This document shows, in pieces, positions 52,922-62,240 of a stretch of DNA of 64,000 bases; positions within the stretch are counted from its first letter, which is position 1, and every line of letters starts with the position of its first letter. The position numbers and the translations under genes were made by a program. The stretch lies in NCBI RefSeq assembly GCF_000219215.1, contig NC_015727.1, positions 310,001-374,000 of the forward strand, in the 5' to 3' direction. The notes below the pieces were generated by a model. The model saw only the letters and a list, made by a program, of their open reading frames with translations. It had not been told where the DNA came from and ran no database searches. Source of the DNA: Cupriavidus necator N-1 (GTDB lineage: Bacteria; Pseudomonadota; Gammaproteobacteria; Burkholderiales; Burkholderiaceae).

Positions 52922-53740
52922 ATGAACGCCCCAGAGAGAACCGCGTTCCTTCCGGACGTGCAAGCGACCGAGGACCAGCGCAAACTGGCCATCAACGCCG
53001 TCGGCGTCAAGGGGGTGCGTTACCCGGTTACCTTGCATACTGGCAAGGGAGTCGTGCCGGCAATCGCAACGTTGTCGATGACCGTAGGGCTGCCGGCCAC
53101 CATGAGGGGCACGCATATGTCCCGGTTCATCGAGGTGCTGGAGGCGCAGACGGCAGCGCTCGATCAGGCAGGGTTCAAGGCATTCCTGTTCGCCATGATG
53201 CAGCGATTGCACGCACATAGCGGGGAACTTGAGATGCGGTTCCCGTACTTCGTCAGGAAATCCGCTCCGGTCTCGGGCGCGCAGAGCCTGCTCGACTATG
53301 AAGTCCGCTGGCAAGGTACCGTGGCGGAAGACGGGCAGTATGGATTCTGGATGTACGTTACGGTCCCGGCTACCAGCCTGTGTCCATGCTCGAAGGAAAT
53401 CTCCGCATACGGCGCGCATAACCAGCGCTCGCATATCTGCATCGGGGTCAGGCTCGTGGCGGAGATGGCCGTTGAAGAACTGATTGCCATCGCCGAACGC
53501 AACGCCTCCTGCGAAGTGTATGGCCTGCTCAAGCGTGCTGACGAGAAATATGTCACTGAGCGGGCATATGACAACCCGAAGTTTGTCGAAGACCTGGTGC
53601 GCGATATCGCGCTTGCCCTGGGTGACGATCCGCGCGTGACGGCATTCCAGGTCGAGGCGGAGAACTTTGAATCGATTCACAATCACTCGGCCTTCGCACG
53701 CATCGCGCAACCAGATCAGGTCTTGCCGGGCAGGCGGTAG
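52922..53740 (+). CDS. folE2: GTP cyclohydrolase FolE2 (type IB)
   Basis: 272 residues with FolE2 signatures: LHTGKGVVPAIATLSMTVGL, ATSLCPCSKEISAYGAHNQR (metal-site Cys and His) and VEAENFESIHNHSAFA. It converts GTP to dihydroneopterin triphosphate and works with metals other than zinc, so it is often induced when zinc is scarce. Placement next to an ECF sigma factor hints at stress-regulated expression. Confidence 0.95.
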   Translation: MNAPERTAFLPDVQATEDQRKLAINAVGVKGVRYPVTLHTGKGVVPAIATLSMTVGLPATMRGTHMSRFIEVLEAQTAALDQAGFKAFLFAMMQRLHAHSGELEMRFPYFVRKSAPVSGAQSLLDYEVRWQGTVAEDGQYGFWMYVTVPATSLCPCSKEISAYGAHNQRSHICIGVRLVAEMAVEELIAIAERNASCEVYGLLKRADEKYVTERAYDNPKFVEDLVRDIALALGDDPRVTAFQVEAENFESIHNHSAFARIAQPDQVLPGRR

Positions 53741-53786
53741 GGGAAGGCGCAAGCAGCCGGACCAGGCAATCCATTCTCGGGAGCAT

Positions 53787-54515
53787 ATGATGAGCACCTA
53801 CGAATCAAGGCTGAAAGGATGCGAACAAGTCGCGGACGGCACCTTCGCATTCCATTTTGAAAAGCCAGCCGGTTTCCATTTCAAGCCCGGCCAGGCCGTC
53901 GACCTCGTCCTTCCCGATCCTGCGCCGGCCTCGGCGCATTACGCTGCGCGACACACGTTCTCCCTTGTCAGTGCACCGTTTCAGGACGAGCTGGTCATTG
54001 CGACGCGAATGCGCGACAGCCCGTTCAAACGGGTGCTCAAGTCCTTGTCAGTGGCCGCCATCGTCAGGCTGGAAGGGCCGTTCGGGTCCCTGACCCTGCA
54101 TGGCGATCGCGCACGGCCTGCGGTCCTCATTGCGGGTGGCATTGGTGTCACGCCCTTTGTCAGCATGCTGCGGCAGGCGGCGCGCGAGCAGTTGCCGCAA
54201 CGCATTCTGCTGCTTTACGCCAATCGCCGACCTGAAGATGCCGCATTTCTCGCCGAGCTCACGCAGCTTGAACAGAGATACAAGTATTTCCACTTGATTG
54301 CGACAATGACGCAGGTAGTGAAATCCGCGTCGCCCTGGGACGGTAGCACTGGCCAGATTGACGAAAACATGGTCAGAAGGGCCTGCAGCGAATATGCCGC
54401 GCCGGTCTACTATGTGGCCGGGCCACCGGGCATGGTGGAATCGATGCGCAATGTCCTGAGTGATCTTGGCGTCAATGACGATGCGATTCGCAGTGAAGAA
54501 TTTTTTGGCTACTAG
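53787..54515 (+). CDS. Ferredoxin-NADP-reductase-type flavoprotein
   Basis: 242 residues from ATG 53787 (a second ATG follows directly). FAD domain: FKPGQAVDLVLPDPAP and ARHTFSLVSAP. NAD domain: AVLIAGGIGVTPFVSMLRQA, RILLLYANRRPEDAAF and YYVAGPPGMVESMRNVL. No 2Fe-2S domain is fused. Ends with EEFFGY as other short FNR-like reductases do. It lies 46 bp after folE2. The electron partner is unknown. Confidence 0.9.
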   Translation: MMSTYESRLKGCEQVADGTFAFHFEKPAGFHFKPGQAVDLVLPDPAPASAHYAARHTFSLVSAPFQDELVIATRMRDSPFKRVLKSLSVAAIVRLEGPFGSLTLHGDRARPAVLIAGGIGVTPFVSMLRQAAREQLPQRILLLYANRRPEDAAFLAELTQLEQRYKYFHLIATMTQVVKSASPWDGSTGQIDENMVRRACSEYAAPVYYVAGPPGMVESMRNVLSDLGVNDDAIRSEEFFGY

Positions 54516-54519
54516 CGAA

Positions 54520-54813
54520 TCACGATCGAATCGACAAGGCGGGCTGGCATGAGAAGGCTTGCCCGCTTGCCAACTGCATCAGAGCGATCTGCATTGCCAG
54601 GAGATCCTGAGGCCTGCCCATTGCGAACATCCGTTTCGTGCACTCACTGGATCCTTGCAGCGAGAAGGGGACCAGCTGAAGATTCCATTCGAGCAGCTTC
54701 TCAAAGTGAGCAAAAGCTTGGTCCATGAGACCTACCATGTCCGCCATGCCTCGCAAGACTTCAAGGTTCGTCCGCTGGGTTATGGAAATATGGTGTATGG
54801 CTAGAGAATTCAC
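54520..54813 (-). CDS. Phasin-like small protein, possibly shortened
   Basis: About 97 residues from a GTG at 54813 with AGGAG about 8 bases upstream. RTNLEVLRGMADMVGLMDQA, EKLLEWNLQLVPFSLQ and PQDLLAMQIALMQ resemble the helical core of phasins (PHB-granule proteins), which normally continue further. It converges on the flavoprotein gene with 4 bp between stops. PHB storage is common in this group. Confidence 0.5.
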   Translation of the reverse strand: MNSLAIHHISITQRTNLEVLRGMADMVGLMDQAFAHFEKLLEWNLQLVPFSLQGSSECTKRMFAMGRPQDLLAMQIALMQLASGQAFSCQPALSIRS

Positions 54814-55674
54814 GATCACACTCCTGTAAGCGCACGCCATTTTTTTCTGCGTGCTGATGGGGATGGGGCCGCGTGCGATCCCGCCATGGCGAAAGCGGAT
54901 TCCGCCGGCTTGCTGCCCGATGGTCAAGGAAAATGCATGAACGCTCCTCGCACATGTGCCCGCTGCATGGAAGCAACAGTCATCTTTGACCGCAAGCCAA
55001 TGGTCAATCGAAATTCAACAGGGTGACCCCATTGATTGGATGACCAATACGGAAAAAGAAATGCAAGGTGGGGGGAGTCCGGAGCGCTTGTTGGGCGCTT
55101 TAATCGCGTGCCCAGCAAGCTCCGGAACAATTAGAGGCAGGCGAGAGTCGCTCCATATCGCGACTGCCTCGTGCTGTAGGAGCGCGAGACCTTCATTGCA
55201 GCGCCAATTTGTGACGGCAAGGCTACTATCTGCGATACCGGCTGTCGCTTCATGCCTGATAATCCGAATTGGCAGAAATACTGCACCACCGTATCCATTG
55301 CCTGGTTCCTCAGCAGAAGACTAAAAACGAGCCGTTGACTATTCGATCATCTTATCCATTTCCTGGAAAAAGGGCAAACCGGCTGCCGGTATCCTTGTCT
55401 TGGCGCTGTAAGCCGCCCGGCCCTCATGGGCTTCCCTTGAGATGCGAACCCTGTTTAAATGATGGCTGTGAGGATTTTCATTTTCGCGCCCGTATTTCCG
55501 TGAAACACACATTCCTGCTCCTTCGCGCGGCGACTGCCGAAATGCTCCGTGCCGCCCGGCACTCTGCCTGACACCGTTTGGTACTGTCTGCAGGGCTCCG
55601 GGCCGAAACTCATTCCCCTGGAGCCAGGGACAGTTCCTTGGCGAGTGGATTCACAGTGATTCGCGGAGTTTGCG
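54814..55674. other. 860 bp without a recognised gene
   Basis: Only short motif-free ORFs. Contains the hairpin at 55078-55126 and the upstream region of rnk. Confidence 0.4.
55078..55126. other. Strong imperfect hairpin
   Basis: TCCGGAGC, GC, TTGTTGGGC pairs with GCCCAGCAA, GCTCCGGA around a 13-nt loop: 17 pairs with one wobble and a 2-base bulge. No T-run follows, so it is not a typical intrinsic terminator. Confidence 0.7.
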
Positions 55675-56067
55675 ATGCGAAAGACAATTTTCCTTACAAG
55701 GGCCCACGTCGAGCGGCTCAATTCTCTTGTGGTGGATCAGGCGTTGCCAACGCACAAGCGGCAGTCCCTGCGTGAAATAATTGATCAAGCGATCGTCTGC
55801 ACGCACACCAGCCTGCCGGCCAAGGCCATCACGCTGCATACCCCCTTTTTATGCATCGAAGCGCAGCATCGTGAGCATCTTCTCTGGCGCATTGTGTACC
55901 CTGAGGACGCCGACTATCGCCAGGGCAAGCTGTCGATCCTGTCGCCGGCGGGTATGGCACTGTTTGGTTTGCACGAGGGCCAGCATGTCCGTGTCGCCGT
56001 ACCTGAGAGCCTGAACTTTCTTGAAATCACGGTCGAGGAGGTCCTGGAGCCCGAACGCATCCATTGA
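55675..56067 (+). CDS. rnk: Rnk-type nucleoside diphosphate kinase regulator (GreA/B C-terminal fold)
   Basis: 130 residues: N-terminal short helical segment, then the GreA/GreB-like domain ITLHTPFLCIEAQHREHLLW, RIVYPEDADYRQGKLSILSP, AGMALFGLHEGQHVRVAVPE. Rnk proteins bind RNA polymerase and influence NTP levels. GGAG precedes the ATG. Confidence 0.85.
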   Translation: MRKTIFLTRAHVERLNSLVVDQALPTHKRQSLREIIDQAIVCTHTSLPAKAITLHTPFLCIEAQHREHLLWRIVYPEDADYRQGKLSILSPAGMALFGLHEGQHVRVAVPESLNFLEITVEEVLEPERIH

Positions 56068-56289
56068 GCTTTACAAAGATCAGGGTGGCGCCGCTTTGGT
56101 CAAGCCCCACCACAGGCGGGGACTTGACCTTGGCGGAGATCGCAGTTGGCACAAGTGCGGGCGTGAAGACGAAAGACGGCATTGCTGTCCGTGATGCCCT
56201 CGGGGCCACCGCGGCCGGGATGGGCCAGAACAGAGCGCTGCACACAATCTTTGAAGGCAGGGAGATCCTTGCCGCAGACTGCGCGCCAG
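56068..56289. other. Short intergenic region
   Basis: A plus-strand frame from 56064 (MSFTKIRVAPLWSSPTTGGD) is open, but I see no family or clear start site. Confidence 0.3.
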
Positions 56290-56466
56290 CTACGCGTTCC
56301 ATCCCATCAGGTCCATCGCGAGCATCAGGCCTGCCAAAGCACAGGCCGCCGACACGCCAGTCAGCAATCGCACATCCCGGAACGCCTCGCCCGCTCGCCT
56401 TGCCTGTATCGCCGCGACGAGTGCAGCGAGGCCCATTGCGGCCAATACACACCCTATACCTACCAT
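56290..56466 (-). CDS. Small membrane protein, two helices
   Basis: 58 residues from ATG 56466, with AGGAGC 9 bases upstream. Helix 1 is VGIGCVLAAMGLAALVAAI and helix 2 VSAACALAGLMLAMDLMGW. Function unknown. Lies downstream of the solenoid gene on the same strand, 65 bp away, so they may share a transcript. Confidence 0.6.
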   Translation of the reverse strand: MVGIGCVLAAMGLAALVAAIQARRAGEAFRDVRLLTGVSAACALAGLMLAMDLMGWNA

Positions 56467-56531
56467 AACGACTACTTGCTCCTGTGATTCTTCAGAGTTA
56501 AGTGAGTAATGCGACCCACAGCGGCCGTGCC

Positions 56532-57401
56532 TCAGCGCGGCTGCCAGCTTCCGCACACCAGCGTGGACGGCTTCTGCCTGGCGACAATACGAGCGCTGTC
56601 TTCCCAGATGTCGATGCGCACGTTCAGGCCGGCATAGATGCCGTAACCCGGCCCGGTCAGGATGTCTTCCTCGGTCTGCACGCCTTCGCCGGCCTTGATG
56701 GCGCCTTCGGCGGCGATGGTCTCTCTGGCCTTGATGCCCCAGCCCGCCACCAGGTGCTGGCCGGCACGGATAGCGCCGCCAGCCTCAATGCCGCAACCGG
56801 CGACGATGTCGTGCTGGCCCTCGATATTCCCACCCGCCTTGATGCCCTGACCGCAGCGGATAGCGCCTTGCGCCACGATGTTCTCCCGGGCTCGCAGGTT
56901 GCCGCTCACCGCTATGCGCTCGCCGGCGGTGACATCCCAGCCAGCGCGGACACTGCCCTTGCAGTCGATTTCTGTCTCGGCTTCGATGCCCCAGTTGGCC
57001 TTGACGTCGCCGCCGGCTTCGATGGTGCCGCCGCTGTAAAGAGTGGCCGCGCTGTCGATGTCCTCGCCGGCGACGATGGCCGTGCCGGCCCGGATGCCCG
57101 CGCCGACGCGGATGCTGCGCCCGGCCCTGACCACTGACTCGACATCGATGCCGCCGCGCACGATCACGGTGCCGGCAAAGACCAGCGCCTTGGCATCGAG
57201 CGCATCCAGCGTGAGGATGGTGTCGGTCGGGCCGAACTGGTCGAGCAGCCAGCACGCATCGCCGACGCGGTCAGCCTGGACCAGTGCATCGAGCAGGCGC
57301 TGGTAGTCGCTGCCACCGTGGCGGTTGCGCAGGAACCATTTGTAGCCATCCGCGCAGGGGCGCTTGGCTTTAACAAAATTCTGAGAGAGCTCCATGGCCA
57401 T
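56532..57401 (-). CDS. Beta-solenoid (hexapeptide-like) repeat protein
   Basis: 289 residues. Residues 1-70 are non-repetitive (FVKAKRPCADGYKWFLRNRH). From about 75 to 260 the chain is an almost continuous run of short repeats with Gly, Ala or Ile at regular places: IRVGAGIRAGTAIVAGEDID, GTIEAGGDVKANWGIEAETE, KAGGNIEGQHDIVAGCGIE. This predicts a right-handed beta-helix, as in bactofilin-like polymer proteins or acyltransferase solenoids, but no catalytic motif or bactofilin core is evident. No signal peptide. A second ATG at 57395 is an equal start candidate. Confidence 0.8.
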   Translation of the reverse strand: MAMELSQNFVKAKRPCADGYKWFLRNRHGGSDYQRLLDALVQADRVGDACWLLDQFGPTDTILTLDALDAKALVFAGTVIVRGGIDVESVVRAGRSIRVGAGIRAGTAIVAGEDIDSAATLYSGGTIEAGGDVKANWGIEAETEIDCKGSVRAGWDVTAGERIAVSGNLRARENIVAQGAIRCGQGIKAGGNIEGQHDIVAGCGIEAGGAIRAGQHLVAGWGIKARETIAAEGAIKAGEGVQTEEDILTGPGYGIYAGLNVRIDIWEDSARIVARQKPSTLVCGSWQPR

Positions 57402-57548
57402 GTAGGTGTCGCTTGTAAGCAGGCTAGGGCCGTTGTGCGACGGACGAGTCCGGCGCCGGCCAAAGATTGGTGCAAAGCGGGCCGCGCGCCGGACGACCGG
57501 CCGGCGCGCATTGGATCAGGATTTAATCCGATTGGTATCGGCGTCTGA

Positions 57549-57647
57549 TCAATCGAGATTGAGGGCAAGGTAGAGGACGGCAATCGCCCCCATCGCGCAG
57601 AGTGTCCTGCGGTAGATGACTAAGGTCTTGCGGCTGATAGTCGGCAT
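57549..57647 (-). CDS. 32-residue single-helix membrane peptide
   Basis: ATG 57647 is preceded by GGGAGAG. The peptide begins MPTISRKTLVIYRRTLCAMG and continues with AIAVLYLALNLD, a basic start followed by one hydrophobic helix. It is upstream of and codirectional with the solenoid gene. Too short for family assignment. Confidence 0.45.
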   Translation of the reverse strand: MPTISRKTLVIYRRTLCAMGAIAVLYLALNLD

Positions 57648-58223
57648 GCTCTCTCCCGTTTGCACGTTGAACAGTGGGCCGCCATCAATGCTTGCGGCCC
57701 CCGGGCAATGTGCCGTGCGGGGAGATCAGATCCGGACTGTGGGCTAGTCCCTGATTCCCCGCACGGCTAAGAGAAGCACGGCGGGAAAATGGAACTGTTG
57801 CGCGACCCTGGCTTGCAGGGCGGCGAGGCCGCGTTGCTGTGCACAGGCACGCGCAGCCGCAACATGCTTGGCATGCTGGCGGTTGGCGGTGCGGATCTGT
57901 ACAGAGTGCATTCGGTCGCTACGTTTGCTGGAGGACGGTTGTTGTGCGCCGAACCAATGTCGGCTGGCTTCCGGTGGGGCTAAGTGGCCCCTTATATTCG
58001 GTTTCGCCGCTCGGCTTGCAGGGCTGCTTGCCCGGCCCGGATGCGGAGACTGACTTCACTTATACCATATGCTGGTGGGGTTTGCCCACCTTGCCGGCCG
58101 GATCGGCGTCAGGTTGCTGGCCCCGTTGCGCCAAATGGAGCGATGAAGAAGGCAAGATCGCTCCATCACGGTTGGTCATCGTTTTCCCGCCGCTGCATCA
58201 GTTGCGCGGTGTAGTCGTGACGT
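57648..58223. other. 580 bp with no convincing gene
   Basis: ORFs here lack homology-like features or ribosome-binding sites. Confidence 0.4.
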
Positions 58224-58379
58224 ATGAGACGATTCGTTGCTAATCCTTTCTCTGTGCTCTTTTTCGTATCGGTGGGGATGTTCGAGCCGTCCATCCTGGT
58301 GAAATTGCCGGTACATGTGCTGGGCGTGCTGGCCATCATTATTGTCGGTAAGTCCATTGCGGCTTCTATAACTCCAGCG
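58224..58379 (+). pseudogene. Cation:proton antiporter (KefB/YbaL type) fragment
   Basis: FSVLFFVSVGMFEPSILVKL, VHVLGVLAIIIVGKSIAA matches an internal transmembrane segment of YbaL/KefB proteins (FFVSVGMLFDPS...). No sequence on either side continues the gene. Confidence 0.7.
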
Positions 58380-58556
58380 AATGCATCCCGGGTTATTAAC
58401 GGCTTCCTCCCGGTTCGAGGGCAGCACACTGGTTCTGAGGGCATGGCCGCCAAGCGCCCCGATTGGCGTCTCGTATGCCATTAGCGCGGCCAAGGCGTTC
58501 GCCGGCAACCGCTGGATGCGCGACGTACGGCCTGCCACGACAATCCCTACTGACTC

Positions 58557-58694
58557 GGAGCGCTGTACAAGCTCATCCCTGCCTTCACCCTGACTGGAGC
58601 GGCTCTCTATACGGATGCCGGAACTGACAGCACAGAACTAGCACGGCCAATAGAGAACCAGACCGGCGCTACGGTCGGCGTTCGTCGCTACTAA
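58557..58694 (+). pseudogene. Gram-negative porin C-terminal fragment
   Basis: The frame GALYKLIPAFTLTGAALYTD ... TGATVGVRRY, stop, is the last two beta-strands of a trimeric porin, ending in an aromatic residue. The rest of the gene is absent or unreadable. Confidence 0.6.
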
Positions 58695-58867
58695 TCGACC
58701 GGCTGAAACGCCCGTCGCGCAAGCCCAGCAACAGCTCATTCGAACTTGACTTGTCACTGAATTCAAAGACGTTTGGCCGGCATAGCGGAGCAATCGGCGT
58801 GAAAAATGTCCACATCTGCCGGTGTCTCCACTGTCTCTTCAGGAACTGGACCTTCCCCTACGACGGC
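58695..58867. other. Short gap, no gene seen
   Basis: Nothing recognisable. Confidence 0.4.
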
Positions 58868-59863
58868 TTAGATTTCTACCGAATTCACTGACGCCAAGTT
58901 CACAATTTCAGAATCGCCGCGCGCAAGCACCAGCGATTCGAGCTTGGCCACTACATCGGACGGTGTCGCAGTGGACTTAGGTGTATGTGCGTAGATATGC
59001 GGGCGCCGCTCCTTGCGATCGAACCAGATCGCCTCGGGGCGTACCTGCTCCGGCCGGCGGCTGGCCAACCAGACGATGGTGTCGGCGCCCTTCTGATGGT
59101 CACGCAGAACGGATTTGAGGATGGCCACGAAGCGCGGCATCGAGCGGTTGACGCTGGCCGTATTGACCCACCCGGGGTGCATCGCATAGAAGCACCTCCC
59201 GGTGTCGGCGAAGGCCGCACGCCAATGCGTCATGAGCATCATCTGCGCGCGCTTAGCGAGGCCGTAGGCGCGCACGCCGAGATAGCCGGGGCCGGTGATA
59301 TTGAGATCGTCGACCACCATCGCGTGGTTGTACATGCCGCCCGACGCCACCTCGATCACGGTGGCATCGTCGCGCAGCATCTTGCGTCCCAGCAATTCAC
59401 GCAACAGCAGATAGTGGCCGAGAACGTTTGTGGCAAACGAGGTCTCGAGCCCCTCTCGGGTGATGATCTGGTCCCGCTTCTGGATGCCCACATTGTTGAC
59501 CGCCACATCGATGCGCACCCCGCGCTGCTCCAGGCGGTCAACCAGCGCCCAGACGTCAGCCTGCAGTGAGAAGTCCGCTGTCTGGATCTGTACCGCTTCC
59601 GGTCGCGTCACCGAGGCGGCGAACGCCTTCAGCTTGGCGGTGTCTCGCGCCACGCAGATGACGGTAGCGCCGGCCGCCACGGCTTGCCGGGCAGCGGAGG
59701 CGCCGATCCCTTCCGAGCCACCAGTGACCAGCCAGGTTTGCCCGCGGAAATCCGGGTTGATCCGGCGCCAGAACAAGCGGCGCGCGTGATAGCCGATCGC
59801 ACTGTAGCTCGGCGTGAAGCGGCAATAGAACGCGATGATCTTCTTGAGTGGGGTCTTGGCCAT
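58868..59863 (-). CDS. Short-chain dehydrogenase/reductase
   Basis: 331 residues. NAD(P)-binding TWLVTGGSEGIGASAARQAV, the NNVGI motif after IDVAV, catalytic YGLAK (Tyr-x3-Lys) in RAYGLAKRAQMMLM. An N-terminal about 38-residue basic/aromatic extension and a long C-terminus resemble DHRS12/retinol-dehydrogenase-like SDRs. It begins a minus-strand group with a SnoaL-like protein and a hydrolase, suggesting a shared catabolic task. Confidence 0.88.
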   Translation of the reverse strand: MAKTPLKKIIAFYCRFTPSYSAIGYHARRLFWRRINPDFRGQTWLVTGGSEGIGASAARQAVAAGATVICVARDTAKLKAFAASVTRPEAVQIQTADFSLQADVWALVDRLEQRGVRIDVAVNNVGIQKRDQIITREGLETSFATNVLGHYLLLRELLGRKMLRDDATVIEVASGGMYNHAMVVDDLNITGPGYLGVRAYGLAKRAQMMLMTHWRAAFADTGRCFYAMHPGWVNTASVNRSMPRFVAILKSVLRDHQKGADTIVWLASRRPEQVRPEAIWFDRKERRPHIYAHTPKSTATPSDVVAKLESLVLARGDSEIVNLASVNSVEI

Positions 59864-59918
59864 GATACTGGAACTGATAGTTGAGCTGGAATGCGTTGTG
59901 CGGTGCCGCGGATCAGCC

Positions 59919-60329
59919 TTACGCGTGAGGATCGGCGCTCAGGCCGAGGGCCTTCAGCAGCGTCGGACGGTCGTAGTACTCCCGCCACAGCGAGATCAGC
60001 GCGCCGTCGAACTCGAGGATGCCGACCGTCGGAACCGAACGACCAACGCCGTCAATGATGATTTCGTCGATCCGCTCCACGATGAGCGCCTCGTCGGCAG
60101 TACCCATGCGCTGGATATGCAGCTTGACATGCTTGTTAGGTTTCGCCGCTTTTTCGATGCGCTCTAGGAATGCTTGCCGCCCCACGCAGGGGTCCAGCAT
60201 CACCGAATGCAGCACGCCGTCCGGGGCGAACAGGCTGGCGCACTTTTGCCAATCCTTTGCTTCCCAGGCTTGTGTCATTTCCCTAAAGACATCTTTCTTC
60301 TGTTCGGCGGAAAGTGTGGATGCGACCAT
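59919..60329 (-). CDS. SnoaL-like / limonene-epoxide-hydrolase-like small protein
   Basis: 136 residues, cone-shaped alpha+beta fold indicated by FREMTQAWEAKDWQKCASLF, APDGVLHSVMLDPCVGRQAF and IIIDGVGRSVPTVGILEFDG, then ISLWREYYDR. Family members are isomerases, hydratases or epoxide hydrolases. AGGAATT precedes the ATG. Upstream of the SDR gene by 55 bp and codirectional. Confidence 0.82.
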   Translation of the reverse strand: MVASTLSAEQKKDVFREMTQAWEAKDWQKCASLFAPDGVLHSVMLDPCVGRQAFLERIEKAAKPNKHVKLHIQRMGTADEALIVERIDEIIIDGVGRSVPTVGILEFDGALISLWREYYDRPTLLKALGLSADPHA

Positions 60330-60539
60330 CTGAATTCCTCTTTTCGTTATCGGTTGAATTGCCGGCCGTCGTCCCTGACTGGCCGCTGGTCCTGCGTGGT
60401 CTCGCGCCCGCGCATTCTGCTGCTATCGAATGCTGCTAGCTCCGCGGGCGAGGGTCTTTGCAATTGAATTACAATGCTTGCTGTGCTGTCTATCCAGATC
60501 AATCTGGAAAATATCTCGTATGTCGAGAAAACGGCGGCA

Positions 60540-61247
60540 CTACGCGGCGCCTCGCTCCCGCAGCAACTCCCGTAAAGAACTGGCAACTGCTGAGGGTTGT
60601 TCGAGCAGCGCCATATGTCCCGCCCGCTCGATCCAGGTCAGGCTGGCGCCCGGTACCTGCGCGGCAATTTCCGCAGACAACGCAGGCGATACGACGCGAT
60701 CTTCGCGTCCGCAGATGGCGGCGACTGGCATCTGCGCCGCAAGCAGCGCAGCACGCGTATCGTGCCGGGACATGATGGCGCGGATCTGACGAGCGAAGAC
60801 GTCGGGACCTAGCGTTTCGAACATCGTGCGCAGCGTTTGGGCCGGGACGCTGTCCCCGGCATGCGCGGGATGGAGATTAAGCGCCAGCAGTTTGTGTGTC
60901 AGCGCTGAGAAACCCGTCTGAACTGCGTCGAGCAGCGTCTTGCGGCCGGCCGTCTGTTCTGGACTCTCGGGCCGCATGGACGTACCGAGCAGCGCGAGGT
61001 GGGACACGCGCGATGGCGCCTGCGCCACGATTTCCTGCGCGACGTAGCCTCCCATCGAAAAGCCGGCCAGCGCGAAGCGCCCTTGCTGCTGCGCCAGCAC
61101 GCTCTGCGCCATCTCGGCAATGCTGGTCTGCCAGCTCAGATCCGCAACGCTGATGTCCGCCACGTCGGTGAGTTCGGCGGCGACCGGGTCCCACACGCTG
61201 GCGGTGTTCATCATGCCCGGCAACAGCCATAGTCTGATGCGATTCAA
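60540..61247 (-). CDS. Alpha/beta hydrolase
   Basis: 235 residues from TTG 61247, chosen because ACGGAGG sits just upstream and the family start (NRIRLWLLPGMMNTASVWDP) follows at once. Nucleophile elbow GFSMGGYVAQE (GxSxG), acid in AICGREDRVV, His in IERAGHMALLEQP. Probable esterase or enol-lactonase-like enzyme. Divergent from the IclR gene at 61424. Confidence 0.88.
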   Translation of the reverse strand: MNRIRLWLLPGMMNTASVWDPVAAELTDVADISVADLSWQTSIAEMAQSVLAQQQGRFALAGFSMGGYVAQEIVAQAPSRVSHLALLGTSMRPESPEQTAGRKTLLDAVQTGFSALTHKLLALNLHPAHAGDSVPAQTLRTMFETLGPDVFARQIRAIMSRHDTRAALLAAQMPVAAICGREDRVVSPALSAEIAAQVPGASLTWIERAGHMALLEQPSAVASSLRELLRERGAA

Positions 61248-61423
61248 TGCAGCCTCCGTTCGACTAGAGTGGGGCGTCGCGCGTTGTTGCCGGCTTGCCA
61301 TGACAGCGCGTTCACCGAATCACCATCATCCCGATGGTTAGTGCCAGCGACCGACGGCCCTGTTTGTCGCGATTACAAGGGACGGACTTTCGGCGTACAA
61401 GCGGAATTTGCTATATTTGCTCA

Positions 61424-62203
61424 ATGGATGAGAAAAAGACTGCTTTGGCCCCCGTGGCCGGCACGCAAAGTGCCGCCAGAGCCCTGTCGCTGCTGCGGCA
61501 TGTCGGCGCCAACCATGGCTCCGGCATCCGGCTCCGCGATCTGATCGCGGTGTCAGGGCTTGATCGCTCGACCACCCATCGTCTGCTGACGTGTCTGATC
61601 GAAGAGGGCTTCGTCGAGCGCATCGGCACCACTAAGCTCTACCGGCTCGGAATCGAAGCTCTGCAATGGGGGTTCTCGTCCGCTGGGCTGTCTAGCGTAA
61701 GCGATCGTTTTCGCCCGGTGATGCAGCGGCTGGCTCGCCAGACCGGTGACACGGTATTCCTGCTCGTGCGCAGCGGCGATTTCGCCGTGTGCCTGTGCCG
61801 AGAGGAGGGCGATTATCCGGTCAAGGCCTTCATCGTGCAGGTCGGCGTTCGGCGACTGCTCGCCACCAGCGCAGTGGGTGCATCAATCATGGCGATGCTG
61901 CCCGATGAAGAGATTGCACAAATGCTCGCAAGAAATGGCAAGGAGTACAGCCGGCTCGGTATCAGCGCAAGCCAGCTGCGCCAGCTGATCGCACGCGCAC
62001 GAAAGCTCGGTTACTCGGAGTCGGCGGATCCACATGTCGAAATGAGCGGTGTAGGATGCGCGTTCGCGCTCACCCGCAACAGCTATGCAGGGATTAGTAT
62101 CGCGGCGATCAACTCGAGGATGCCGGCGAAGCGTCGCGCGGAACTGGGCGAGTTGCTGATACGAGAAGTCAGCCCGTTCGGGTGGCACGGCGAGGAACAA
62201 TAG
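61424..62203 (+). CDS. IclR-family transcriptional regulator
   Basis: 259 residues. Winged HTH: SAARALSLLRHVGANHGSGI, LRDLIAVSGLDRSTTHRLLT; effector domain with DTVFLLVRSGDFAVCLCREE and RRLLATSAVGASIMAMLPDE. Likely controls the divergent hydrolase/SnoaL/SDR group. Confidence 0.92.
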   Translation: MDEKKTALAPVAGTQSAARALSLLRHVGANHGSGIRLRDLIAVSGLDRSTTHRLLTCLIEEGFVERIGTTKLYRLGIEALQWGFSSAGLSSVSDRFRPVMQRLARQTGDTVFLLVRSGDFAVCLCREEGDYPVKAFIVQVGVRRLLATSAVGASIMAMLPDEEIAQMLARNGKEYSRLGISASQLRQLIARARKLGYSESADPHVEMSGVGCAFALTRNSYAGISIAAINSRMPAKRRAELGELLIREVSPFGWHGEEQ

Positions 62204-62240
62204 ACTTTGCGCGGCATGGCGCGGTTGGCCCCGCCTGGTA

